Below are positions 1 to 9,969 of a stretch of 64,000 bases of DNA, in pieces. Every line of letters starts with the position of its first letter. Position 1 is the stretch's first letter. The stretch spans positions 15,859,245 through 15,923,244 of the forward strand of contig OZ038528.1 of the NCBI GenBank assembly GCA_964036665.1, written 5' to 3'. The notes under the pieces are model-generated. The model made no database searches and was not told the DNA's origin. It saw only the letters and a list, made by a program, of their open reading frames with translations. This DNA comes from Gordius sp. MW1. Lineage: Eukaryota > Nematomorpha > Gordioida > Gordea > Gordiidae. The position numbers and the translations under genes are program-made.

Positions 1-308
1 CTGCCTCTTTCAGAGTTCATGTGAATTTCACTGCTGGAAGCAGAATAATATCTGCCTTTAACTTATATATATTTAAAATATCTAATGCCTAAAAATAATT
101 ACCATAATTTCCCATAGTAAGGGATAAAACAAGAGTTTTTTTAATTCAGTCCCATCTTTACCTATTACAGACAAACATATTCATGTCTTATTTTATATAA
201 ACACAAATACCCATACATAATTAAAATTATTCCAAATTAAATCATATTTACCATCTTTTTTATTAGGCTTTTCCTTTTTATTAAAGTAGTTTAAAAGAGT
301 ACTTTTAT
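1..308. other. AT-rich DNA, no gene seen
   Basis: No open frame, RNA gene or repeat family was recognised. This is the host flank of the retrotransposon that starts at 342. Confidence 0.6.
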
Positions 309-341
309 ATTTACCAGACATCTGCAATTCAAAATAAGCAT
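309..341 (+). repeat. Left 33-bp target-site duplication of RLE copy 1
   Basis: These 33 bases recur exactly at 4078-4110, on the far side of a poly(A) run. An exact direct repeat bracketing an element that ends in poly(A) is the mark of target-primed reverse transcription, and it fixes the insertion as 342-4077. Confidence 0.9.
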
Positions 342-1181
342 TCCCTTAATATCTATCCATTGATTCCGCGTTAAGACAACATCTCTCCATTAATATTCAA
401 CATGTATAACCAGCTTCAAAAAACTTCAAGACTTATTCAATCCTATATAACCAATACAAAGTTTATTTTTCATCAAATGATGTTGATAATATAAACTAAA
501 TTATGTATACTTAAAAGGCTCTGCACAATTTAGCCATTGTACAACTAAAATTACTTTATTTTTGCATTAATTTAAAAGAATAACATGCTTTAAATAACTT
601 TTCAATATTTCTCAATTGATTTACATCACATTTATTTCTTCATCCTTATTCCTTAGCAAGACTTTTATAGTAGTATATTTAATTACAATATTTCTATACC
701 AATTATATCTTATGAAATCCCAATAAAATTTATAGGAAAACATCTGCTATTCAGGCAATACCCAATTAAAATTATATATTCATACCAATAAACCCTGACT
801 TTCCCCGATAAATGGTTTAATCTTTTAAAACAGATTATCAAAATTTGAGAAATATACTATTTTATGTTTCATATTATCTTTTATTTATGCAATATAAAAT
901 TTTACTGTGCTCATTTATGTACAACATGATCTCACCTTAAAGGGTTAAATTTATATTGCATAACAACCTACTTTTGCTGTATACCGCTTAAATCTGAGAA
1001 TAAACAGGCTTATGTTATTGCATAAAGGCATAATAACAATATAACACATACCCTGTGAATTTCAACCTTGCACGTTTGAAATTCTTATAAATCTTTATTT
1101 GTCATCTTACACCCATGGTAGCACTTAAATCTCTATGCCCTACATGTAAGAGAAACATTTGTTTAAACAAAAAAAATTGTT

Positions 1182-1409
1182 TTGTCCCCCATGGCCCATT
1201 ATCAGCTAAATGCCATTCATCTGGTAAGCTGGCCCCCCCCCCCAAATATAATATGTCCTCCTACAGCACTAGAAATTGAATCTAATAATAATATTGACAT
1301 TATACCTAACTTTAGTACATTCTCAGCTACCCCTAATAATGTTTATTACAGTGATGAGCCTCCTGATTCAGCATTAAAGTCCTTTTGGCACATGGCTTCA
1401 CCCCCATAA
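1182..1409 (+). pseudogene. N-terminal fragment of the RLE retrotransposon ORF
   Basis: A short open stretch with a C-P-P-T/S-x-L motif that matches the N-terminal part of copy 2 (CPPSTL near 25350 on the minus strand). The run of prolines comes from an 11-base C tract at 1233-1243. The frame is lost after 1409 and resumes in degraded form before 1722. The function of this region is unknown; in related elements the N-terminus binds DNA. Confidence 0.5.
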
Positions 1410-1721
1410 TTTCAAGAATTCCAAGAGGAGCACCACCTTGTTTGCAACAATTTTTAATAAACTTGCTAAATACTATCATAAGTGACCCACACAACATTGT
1501 TGCATGGGAAAATTAATCAAATTCTCTTCTCACATTTTGGCCTCACCCAAATCTAAGGAAACAAACCTATCACAAAAAATTAAAAATGAAATTTTAATTT
1601 TGACATTAATAATACACTTGCAGATTATACACCTGATGAACGAAAAATAATATCATCAACTCCAAAACAAACAGCAACTAGGATATCCAGAAAAATTCAC
1701 TCTTTTAATATAAAAGGAGCC

Positions 1722-2381
1722 ATGGGACTTTTAGAGGAGAACAATTTAATTGTAACCCCTAGTCAGAAATCATATGAACACCTCCTTGCCAAACACCCAA
1801 AACATTTGTCTCAGTATTGCTTCCCCCTTGTGCCATCCAACTTAACCCTAGAATCCTCAGAAATTAGTGAAGCTATCCATTCCTTTCCAAATGACTCTGC
1901 TGCAGGTTTGGATGGTATCAAACCAATTTATCTTCAAGATCTTATTAAAATTGAAAATATCAATTCTTCAATTCTGCTCGTTGCACTAACTAAATTTTGC
2001 AATTTAATTATTAATGGCAACATTCCTCAAGAAGTACGACCAATAATTTTCGGGGCCAAGTTACTTGCTATTCAAATACAGAACAAAACTCTAAGACCGA
2101 TCGCCATCGGCGGAGTCTCCCAGAGAATCATATCTAAAGTTATATGCAAATCAATCAAGCATAATTTATCCCCATCTCTAATGCCTCATCAGCTAGGATT
2201 CGGTGTTAAAGGGGGATGTGAAATAGCTACGCATGCTACTAGATTGACCCTTGAAAATTTACCGCCTAGCGAGTCTTTTATAAAATTAGACTTTCAAAAT
2301 GCCTTTAACAACCTAAATAGAAATTCCTTTATTAACACTTCATCGATGTTTTCCCCCAATATGCCAACTATATTCTTTTAA
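1722..2381 (+). pseudogene. Reverse transcriptase fingers/palm, first part (RLE copy 1)
   Basis: Recognisable blocks, in order: a GLDGI motif near residue 64, where the fingers begin; LRPIAIGG near residue 125; the PHQLGFGVKGG block near residue 155; and KLDFQNAFNN with the first catalytic aspartate near residue 190. The order and spacing fit a non-LTR reverse transcriptase. The frame stops at 2379-2381, well before the catalytic YxDD box, which continues in another frame at 2488. Copy 2 shows the same blocks, so the family assignment is firm. Confidence 0.85.
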
Positions 2382-2487
2382 GTTATGGCACCCCGTCTAT
2401 TTTAAAATTTGGACAATTTTTCATTGATTTAGCTGAGGGCATTCAACAGGGAGACCCACGTGGCCCCCCCCCCCCCCCCTATTTTGT

Positions 2488-3102
2488 ATGGCCATCAAAC
2501 CATTAATAGATGAAATCAACGACAAATGCAATTTGAGGTTAAACGTATGGTATCTCGACGATGCCACCCACTCAGGCACCACGGAAGAGCTAATCAAAGC
2601 TCTTAACATCATTAATGAATACTACATAAAACTTAACCTATCATTAAACGTGACAAAATGCGAAATTTATTCTGACAGCACATCTGACATCCACCCATCC
2701 TTTGCATCTTTTCTACGCCTTGAGAAGGACGAGGTATTTTTACTAGGCTCTCCAATAGGCGGTCCTGAATGCTTAAGAAGTTATCTCGACAATAACCTTA
2801 AAAATTTAAAATGTAAAAATGAAATTTTTAAGCTTAAGCCCGCCCATCACGCATTTCACATATTGAAAAACTACTTTAATATAGCCAAAATATTATTTTA
2901 CTTCCGATCAACAAGCGCATTTTTGCATACACATATTTTACATAATTTCGAAACCCACATAAAATCTGTCATCGAATCCACCCTGAACTTATCATTCGAT
3001 ACTAACACCTGGCTACAAGCCACATTACTAACAAAATCTGGGGGTCTGGGAATTCGTTCACTAAGCTCCCTATCCTTGGCCTCATTTATATCATCCCACT
3101 GA
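2488..3102 (+). pseudogene. Reverse transcriptase palm/thumb with YLDD box (RLE copy 1)
   Basis: Carries the catalytic box YLDDATHSG near residue 22, followed by thumb-like sequence (for example FLLGSPIGG). The block just upstream, GIQQGDPRG, sits in a stretch disrupted by a 16-base C run at 2464-2479, which lies where the family normally encodes a GP-LLFC motif. The next domain starts in a different frame at 3225. Confidence 0.85.
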
Positions 3103-3224
3103 TCCTCAAAATCCATCGTCGCCAAACTAATCTCATCCCCCTTGACCTATCCCTTTAGAATTTAAATGTTCTACCAGAAAGCTCATCACCACAAACACCA
3201 AATCAAAAGGATTGGGATGCATGT

Positions 3225-3983
3225 TTGGTTTCGCGCTCCGTTGCTTATCTCCTTTCGAGCTGCGATACCAAACAACATTTCAACCTTAGATCTTTGGTGT
3301 TTGATAAATCTGGACATGAATGGCTAGAGGCTTTTCCTAGCAGGTTTTCCAATATGATGTTAGAGGATTGCGAGCTATCCTACAATGTAGCACTACGCCT
3401 TGGAATAAAATACACAAAGGCATATGCCTGTAAAAATTGCAACCTGCCTGTGGATGAAGAAGCACGCCACCCGTTACACTGCAGACTTAATAAATTTAGA
3501 CTGCGACACTCTAAAATTAATTCTATTCATCAGTCAGCCCTTAGAAAGGCCCAAATTCCATCCATACTTGAACCTTCAGATCCTGCCCTTGAAGGTCGAA
3601 TGCGTCCTGATGGTTCATTGCTAGTCCCATGGGAAAATGGTCTCCTTTTAAAGTGGGATTTTACATGCATAGACCTATTTGCCCCCTCTAATCTTAATTA
3701 TGACCCCATGGCCCTCGCCGAAGAACGCAAGCTCCAAAAATACAAGGCCCTTTTGGACTCTAGTATTTTTATCCCAATAGTTTCCTCCTGTTCAGGATCC
3801 TATGGACAAATGGCGTTGGCTTTATTCAAAGATATAGGCAAGCGATCCCCTCCCTCCAAATATTCCCCCGCATTTTTATTAAAACGATCAATAGCCATCT
3901 TAATTGCAAAATTTAATTTCAAATCTTTTTTGGATTCCTGGCCTCTTCTAAAAGAGGAAGATGAAAACATATTACTCATATAA
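3225..3983 (+). pseudogene. Zinc knuckle and restriction-like endonuclease domain (RLE copy 1)
   Basis: A CCHC knuckle (CKNC...HPLHC) lies at about residues 68-85. It is followed by a PD-(D/E)XK-type block: RPDG near residue 127, then W-D-F-T-C-I-D near residues 143-150 and a conserved LFAP. A zinc knuckle followed by RPD...D is the signature of the endonuclease that nicks target DNA in R2-like elements. The stop at 3981-3983 lies about 85 bp before the poly(A) tail, so this is the natural C-terminus. Open for 252 codons, but cut off from the rest by frameshifts. Confidence 0.8.
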
Positions 3984-4077
3984 TGTTTTTTTTAATATCA
4001 TTATTATATATTTTTACCATTTAATATTATGTTTAAATACATATCAATAAACAAATTTTATCTTTAAAAAAAAAAAA

Positions 4078-4110
4078 ATTTACCAGACATCTGCAATTCA
4101 AAATAAGCAT
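4078..4110 (+). repeat. Right 33-bp target-site duplication of RLE copy 1
   Basis: Exact copy of 309-341, directly after the poly(A) run. Confidence 0.9.
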
Positions 4111-4931
4111 ATTATTTCAATAAAAAACAAACAATAGAATCTATTCTCTTCTTTATCGTGTTGAAAATCCCACAGACGTGGGGTAGTTTTCAGCAGCCTC
4201 TTCCATCTGAGTCGCGTACATGCCATGCCAATTTCCATCTGTTTGAAGTCCATATCCTTTTCGACCAGTCGTTTCCAGGTGGCACGTGGTCTGCCCCTTC
4301 CTCTTCTTCCAGGCACGTCCATCTCCAGCGTTCGCCGTGTGACATCGTCCTCGTCTCTTCGTAATACATGGCCGTACATCCGCAGTCGATTTTCTCTTAA
4401 GAAGTCCTTCGTCGCTTGTATACCCATCTTTGTCATCAAGGATTCGTTCGTCATGCGATCCAGCTTGGTGTAGCCTAAGCTCCATCGCACCATTCTCATT
4501 TCCGTGGCTTGCAAGAGTTTCTCCTCCGCGGTGGTTACAGCCCATGTTTCGCTCCCGTAAAGCAAGACCGGTCGCACGATGGTTTTGTACGCCTTGCTTT
4601 TCAACCAAATTGGTATCTTTTTGTCACACATGACACCGGAGATGCTGCGCCACTTGAGCCATGCTTTCTTGATCCGAGAATGGACTTCGGCGGTACATCC
4701 TCCCTCTTGATGTAATAGCGAGCCAAGATATGTGAACTTATCAACCTCCGTGTACATTGGACCATCATTTTTGTGCATTTGCGGACTACCGCCCATTATT
4801 TGCATGTAAACCGTTTTCTTCTCGCTGACATTTAGACCGAATTCCAAAAAACGTTCTGACCATTTTTTCGCCTGATGAAAAACCCCTTCTCTTGTTTCAT
4901 CGCATAGGACAATATCATTGGCATATAGCAT
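4098..4931 (-). pseudogene. Reverse transcriptase thumb and C-terminus of RTE-1
   Basis: Begins with LYANDIVLC, where the catalytic YADD is changed to YAND, so polymerisation should be abolished. Downstream are FTYLGS, YGSETWA, RMVRWSLGY, NRLRMYGHVLRR and RGRGRPRATW, the usual RTE C-terminal motifs. The frame reads through the tail and target duplication to 4098, so the natural stop is lost or was supplied by the flank. Confidence 0.85.
4129..4145 (+). repeat. Left 17-bp target-site duplication of RTE-1
   Basis: Reads AAACAATAGAATCTATT and recurs exactly at 7224-7240. It brackets RTE-1, which sits only about 20 bp from the end of RLE copy 1. Confidence 0.9.
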
Positions 4932-5375
4932 CTAAGGGGCTGGCTTGTGCAAGTCCATTGTTATTGTATCCATAATTAGATTAAACAAGAATGGGCTTAA
5001 CGCTGACCCTTGATGTAGTCCAATCATTATTCGGAAGGGTTTCGTTTCTCCTACGGTAGTCCTAACAGATGCAACCGCGCCATTATACATTTCCTTGATA
5101 AGTCGAACATATCCTTCGGGTATATTTCTGGCTCTAAGGGACCACCATATTAAGTCTCTCGGAACCGTATCGTAGGCCTTTTCTAAATCGATGAAGACCA
5201 TATGTAAGTTCTTTCTTATGTCGCCATATTTTTCCATCGTCTGCTTCGACGCAAAGATTGGATCCATCGTTGATTTACCGGCCACGAATCCAAACTGATT
5301 GGGCGAGAGACAAACTTCGTCATTGAGCCTTTTCACTAGCACCCTTTCTAGTAGTTTTAGTGAGTGGCAGGTCAA
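4932..5375 (-). pseudogene. Reverse transcriptase palm of RTE-1
   Basis: Contains NQFGFVAGKSTMDPIF, the first catalytic block FIDLEKAYDTVPRDL near residue 62, and GLHQGSALSPFLFNLIMD near residue 119. A stop separates it from the YxDD block that follows in the next segment. Confidence 0.85.
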
Positions 5376-5450
5376 CTTGATACCTCTAAAGTTGCCACAT
5401 TCCTGCGCGTCTCCTTTGCCTTTGTATATGGGTATGATCGTACTTTCCCT

Positions 5451-6068
5451 TCATTGGTCAGGGATACGACTCTCATACAGCATAGCGTTAAATAGGCCTG
5501 TCATTATGTCGATTCCTTCTCCTTTGCACCCAAGCCAAGCTTCGATCGGTAAATCATCGGGACCTAGCACTTTCCCTTTCCGCATCTTCGTTAGTTGCGC
5601 TCCTACTTCATAAGCCTGCAATGGTAAAACCAAGTTCGAGTTCGGTTCCACCCTCTCTAGCGGTCTTCTATCATTTGTTTTGTTCATCATATTTTGGAAA
5701 TAATCTTTCCATCTTTTGATGACTTCCTTCGGTTTGCAAAACGTTCGTCCCTCTTCGCTTTTAATGACTTTCAGTGTCCCGACATCTCGACTTTTTTTCT
5801 CCCTGATCTTTGCGAGTTTATACATGACTATGTCGCCGCCCTTGGTATCGAGCTTGTTTGCCATATCGGTGTAAGCCTCGTTCTTCGCTATCGCAACCGC
5901 TATCTTAGCTTTGCGTTTCGCTTCACGATATGCCACGTAGCCTTCTCCTTTCTTCGTTTTGTACCATCGTAGGTACAACGCCTTCTTTTCTTCTATAGCC
6001 TCTTTGACCGAGTCATTCCACCACCATAGTTCACGCTTGTGAGCTCTGCCGCCCTTAGTTCGTCCCAA
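5451..6068 (-). pseudogene. Linker and start of reverse transcriptase, RTE-1
   Basis: Starts with the ELWWWNDSVKEAI motif seen just after the endonuclease of RTE-like elements (compare ETWWWNSEAAKAI in RTE-4). It ends with KMRKGKVLGPDDLPIEAW, the first reverse transcriptase block. It shares about the same length and motif order with RTE-4, but the sequences are clearly different subfamilies. Confidence 0.8.
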
Positions 6069-6120
6069 GATTTAAAAGGCCGTTTCCTTTAGAACATTTG
6101 CAACGGTGTCCCACCTTTTG

Positions 6121-6351
6121 TTAATGTCGCCCCCCAAGAACCTTCAAGAGCGGAGTTGCTCGAGCGTGAAACATTTCATTTGCGCGATCATCCTTAAGCT
6201 TTTCGTACTTTGTCCTTGGTGTGTAGACTTTTCTCCTTTCGGGAAAAATCTTTCTTGCTATATCGAGGACAACTGGCCGATGTTGCTTGGCGATTTCTTC
6301 CCCCGGTATAACCTTGCAATCCTTAACTTGCCACAAATTTTTGCGCTTCAC
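6121..6351 (-). pseudogene. Endonuclease C-terminus and linker of RTE-1
   Basis: Continues the endonuclease after a frameshift: VKDCKVIPGEEIAKQHRPVV contains the terminal QHRP/H motif of RTE endonucleases. The fragment is 76 codons long and then breaks before the next open segment. Confidence 0.75.
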
Positions 6352-6357
6352 TAGGAT

Positions 6358-7131
6358 TTAGTCGACCTGTGTAAGGTGATCCCCACTGCTGTACGTCGCT
6401 AAATGTTCGGTACGCTTCTGAAAGAAGGTATTCACAATGGCCATATCGTAAGCTTGCGCCATCTGTAGTAACTTCTCTCCCTCTTTATTTTTCAACCCAT
6501 AGCCATGCCCGCCGTGATTTCGTTCGTACACGCCCCTTTCTTTCCCAACGTGCCCATTAAAGTCTGCTCCGATGATGAGATTCTCGTCAGGCTTCACGTA
6601 GCGTATTTCTTTTTCGAGCTTTTCATAGAATTCGTCCTTCTCATTTTCGGAACATCCAACCTGGGGCGAATACGCACAAATAACATTGACAAGGCCGCCT
6701 TGATCCGCCAGCTTTATGCACATCAATCTATCCGAGCATCGTTTGACTTCGACTACCTTGTCCTTAAAGGAATCGCTAAGCACTATACTGACCCCGTTCT
6801 TCCGTGATGGGGAACCCGAGTAGTATAGCTTGTAACCATCTCCTAGCTCCCTGGCTTTTGTTCCATGCCACCGCGTTTCTTGTAGACACGCTATGTGTAT
6901 CCTTCGCCTTTTTAGCATCTGCGCAACCTCGATGCTCTTCCCCGTCAGCGTGCCCACATTCCAGCTGGCCACTCTTGTCCGTTCGACAACTAGATTCCTT
7001 AACCGCTTTCGTTGTGAGTGAGGCGGTAACCCTTGTATACTTTTCACATTGCACGGGCGGATGATGCAATGCGCGTCGTTTGGGGAGGACGCCCTAGCAT
7101 TCTGGTATAAGTTCGTATTTGAAGCTGCCAT
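6358..7131 (-). pseudogene. Apurinic-like endonuclease domain of RTE-1
   Basis: Exonuclease-endonuclease-phosphatase fold motifs are visible: ASWNVGTLTG near residue 54, CLQETRWHG near residue 80 with the metal-binding glutamate, and IIGADFNGHVG near residue 192. In RTE elements this domain nicks target DNA and primes reverse transcription. The final SxDH-type motif is missing: the ORF ends in 'SSGDHLTQVD' and the reading continues in another frame at 6351. Confidence 0.88.
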
Positions 7132-7223
7132 GTTGTTCGGAGTTGCTTTTTACAGCCGGCTTCCCACCTGACGCCAACCCTCCACTTTTTTCACACGGAC
7201 TTGGGACCGTCGTTGGTAGTGTT

Positions 7224-7240
7224 AAACAATAGAATCTATT
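7224..7240 (+). repeat. Right 17-bp target-site duplication of RTE-1
   Basis: Exact copy of 4129-4145. Confidence 0.9.
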
Positions 7241-7564
7241 ATTAATAATAATTCTTTTTAAGTTTATAAGTAAGATAGTAATTTAATAATTCTAAAAGCA
7301 TTTATTTATGTTTATTTACATATTGATATTTTTTAATTAAAGATAGTTTGTAACTTTCAAGATTGTAAATTAGGGTTCACAGATGTTAAAAAATAATGTC
7401 TATGAATGAATTCCACCTGATTTGTAAAAAAATTTAATTTCGCCAATTTCATATTTTTTCATTGACAAATTAAAATAATTTATTGAATTTCATTTTTAGA
7501 CTATTAATATAATTTATGACTTCATAATGGAACTTGAGTTCATTCTTCCTTCAATCAAAACTCT
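7241..7564. other. AT-rich DNA, no gene seen
   Basis: Host flank between RTE-1 and the next LINE. Nothing recognisable. Confidence 0.5.
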
Positions 7565-7584
7565 CCGGGGGGGGCCCCCCCGGG
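7565..7584. repeat. G8C7 palindrome
   Basis: A run of eight G followed directly by seven C, flanked by CC and GGG. It forms an almost perfect 20-bp GC-only palindrome in an AT-rich setting. Confidence 0.8.
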
Positions 7585-7613
7585 CTCCCCCCTGAAAGAA
7601 ACCCTGATTGGGG

Positions 7614-8966
7614 ATGTATGTGTATGTATGTATGTTTGCCGCGAAGACGCTCAAGAGCTTAGTTAGTGCAATCTAAGGTTGAGCCCCTTCTAACGCCAAA
7701 TGGCGCATCAGGCCACGTTAGTGATAACGTGTGTAAGTATGCTGTAACAAAATGGTTAATATGCAATGTAATTATGACATGTAAATATGTAATACCTATT
7801 GACTTGAGAGTAATGTAAAGCCTTTAATGATAATCGTAAATGAATAATGCGTGTGAAGATCCTTAATGAGAGAGCCGCAATAAATGGTTCTTTGAGAAGT
7901 CTTTCCAAAGTTTCCTGTCTTGCATGATGGATCAAAAATAAATTCCAATCTTGGCCTAGTGTTTGGACATGGCAAAACACCTTGTAGAGCCAGCTGCCAT
8001 TGCATTTGCGACCTTTTAGCTGGGGAGGACACCAGAACAGGGAAGATTGACAATAGTTGGTTCCCTTCCTTCGTACTTGATGAGCCAGAAACCCCCATTT
8101 CCTCGCGAGTAGAATGTTTTTAATTGGAACGATTTTGCAGCGCACCCATAGATCCTCGTTGGTTATTCTCGTCGGATAGAATATCCGGCAAACGGTACGT
8201 AGCATTTTATTGAGACTGACTTGCAGTTTCTTTAAGCTGGGAGCCTTCAGTGACCAAGATTCGCAAACGTATAGGAGAATTGGTAGGATAGTGACTTTGA
8301 AAATCCTCAGACGCGTATGGAGCGTCAGGTGACGTGAGCGCCAAATTGCTGAGCATAAGTAGAATTTGACCATGGTCCGACGGACCTTCGATTCGACATC
8401 CGCTTCGGCGTAGGTATCTAGAGTAATGTCAACTCCCAAATAACGGACTTTTTGAGATGCATTTATTACGTTGTTGTTGATTACCAGAGTAGAGTTCGAA
8501 GAATCGTTTATACGAATCATTGAGCATTTGTCGGGGTTTGTAAACAGTCCTGCTAGCTTGGCTTGGATGCTGAACCTGTCTAACATAAGTTGTGCTTTGG
8601 AAATAGAAGGGGCTACTAGACATGCCGTCTGCGAACAGCAGGGATGATAGAGTAATGCCGTTTAGTTGATACCATCGGTCGGAAGTGTGGATCTCTTCAT
8701 TATTAGATCCATCGCAATTATAAAGAGGAGAGGGGACAGCGGGCAACCTTGCCTGACACCCGATGTTACTGGTATGGGCTCCGATTTATGGTGGAGGTGG
8801 GAGATAACTAGTTTCATTTTTTTGTAGAGTAGAAAGATCATGAGAGTTATTTTCTTAGGCAAGCCTAATAGGCATAGAGCATCCCAAATGCATAGATGGC
8901 ACAGCGAGTCAAAAGCTTTAGCGATGTCTAAAAAAAACAAAAACCGGTCAAAGATTTTTCCCTGGG
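7614..8966 (-). mobile_element. 5'-truncated LINE fragment with (CATA)n tail
   Basis: On the minus strand this is the 3' half of a non-LTR retrotransposon. Reverse transcriptase blocks run from FLDIAKAFDSL to YLGVDI, then a C-terminal region, then a tail of CATA repeats at 7614-7635. The 5' edge is a G run at 8966-8976, followed by unrelated sequence. Three frames are needed to read it. A short-repeat tail argues for an Ingi/Nimb/RTE-like type, but I do not assign the clade. Confidence 0.7.
7756..8586 (-). pseudogene. Reverse transcriptase thumb and C-terminus of the LINE fragment
   Basis: Contains GLFTNPDKCSMI, KVRYLGVDITLDTY and ILLYVCESW, which follow the catalytic box in LINE reverse transcriptases. 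The box itself is in the overlapping frame at 8586-8650 and reads LLFADGM, with the second aspartate replaced by glycine. The C-terminal 100 residues are basic and lack a clear knuckle. Confidence 0.7.
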
Positions 8967-9045
8967 GGGGGGGGGGAGGGGTTGTGTTATAAATGTAGGC
9001 ATGTGCTGCGGAAAATGGAAACTTTTTACGATTTGAAACAAACAT
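8662..9045 (-). pseudogene. Reverse transcriptase palm fragment
   Basis: FLDIAKAFDSLCHLCIWDAL holds the first catalytic aspartate and GVRQGCPLSPLLFIIAMDLI the next block. The first 25-30 residues, upstream of the G run, are probably host sequence read in frame. The reading moves to another frame before the YxDD box. Confidence 0.75.
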
Positions 9046-9968
9046 TAAATTAAAGTCATTTTTTTGCTTATTTTTTACGTCAATTATTATTATTATAGGA
9101 CGGTCGTGTCCCCTCCTGCGTGGCTAAATAAATTAAAAAATCTAGTTTTTTTATTTTTAACGGGTAAAATAAGGAGAAAAATGAAAATACTTTTAACAAA
9201 GTGCCAATATCTCAGTTCTTCGGACATTATTAAGTTCAGAATTAAAAGTTTTATTCAAAAAGAAATAATTATAATTATGATATTGACAAATGCTTTTAAC
9301 AAAAATTGGTGGGTTTGGGTGTCATAAAACCATTACAAACTTAAAATTTAAATTTGTCACCTGATCTTCGTGACAATTGTCATTTTTAGAGCTTGATAAA
9401 TTATTTCAACGAAAATTGGTGGGGTAGGGTGTCATAAAATCATTACAAATTTGACCATTATGCAAGGTGCCATGTAGAAACAATTAAACATGCAATAATA
9501 TTGAGAATTCATCTTTGAAACTACAAAATATATTAAAAATCTATCACTGCAATTGATTCTGTTATCAATCTTTCTAGAAAGTAGGCATTTTGTTAAGAGG
9601 GAAGGAAATTGTTTTCTCAATCATAATTATTTTAAAAAAATTTCTTTTCTACAACTCTACTTTGAAATGTATATGATTTTAAAAATGCTAATTATTTTTT
9701 TATTTTGACCATTATGCAAGGTGCCATGTAGATAGTTTTAAATTTAAACTCATTTTTTTGCTTACTTTTCACGTCAATTATTATTATTTTAGTATCGGGA
9801 TTTAAAAAAATTTACCTTTCACGAATTCCGATTATTTGTAGATTGTATATTATTTGTAGATTGTGTCATCAACCTTAAATCTAAAAAACATATAGAAATT
9901 TGAAAATCGTAGCAGTAGCATTATCGTAGCTTCGGGATTCTGCATTTTCGGGATTTAGCCTATATACC
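8967..9968. repeat. Non-coding DNA with short internal duplications
   Basis: No gene seen. Pieces recur at short range: a 27-bp stretch around 9455 returns near 9706; the GGTG-TCATAAAA-CATTACAAA block near 9308 returns near 9417; and ACGTCAATTATTATTAT occurs near 9078 and 9770. This looks like an old local duplication or satellite remnant. Confidence 0.5.
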
Positions 9969-9969
9969 A

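Larger units (their letters stand above)
342..4077 (+). mobile_element. Non-LTR retrotransposon with RLE endonuclease, copy 1
   Basis: The element is bounded by the 33-bp duplication and ends with an AATAAA signal (4046-4051) and a poly(A) run at 4066-4078. Bases 342-1181 are AT-rich leader without a clear ORF. The body holds a reverse transcriptase, a CCHC zinc knuckle and a C-terminal restriction-like endonuclease, the order found in the R2/CRE/NeSL superfamily. It is broken into at least four frames, so it is dead. A second copy lies on the minus strand at 21.3-25.4 kb. The exact clade is not assigned. Confidence 0.85.
4146..7223 (-). mobile_element. RTE-clade non-LTR retrotransposon RTE-1
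   Basis: A 3,078-bp element between exact 17-bp duplications. On the minus strand it starts with AACACTACC and ends in a short GATAAAGAAGAG tail instead of poly(A). The 5' end matches RTE-3 at 43704. An apurinic-type endonuclease is followed by a reverse transcriptase and a C-terminal region with an RLRMYGHVLRR motif, typical of RTE elements. It is split by several frameshifts and its YADD box reads YAND, so this copy is inactive. Confidence 0.9.
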
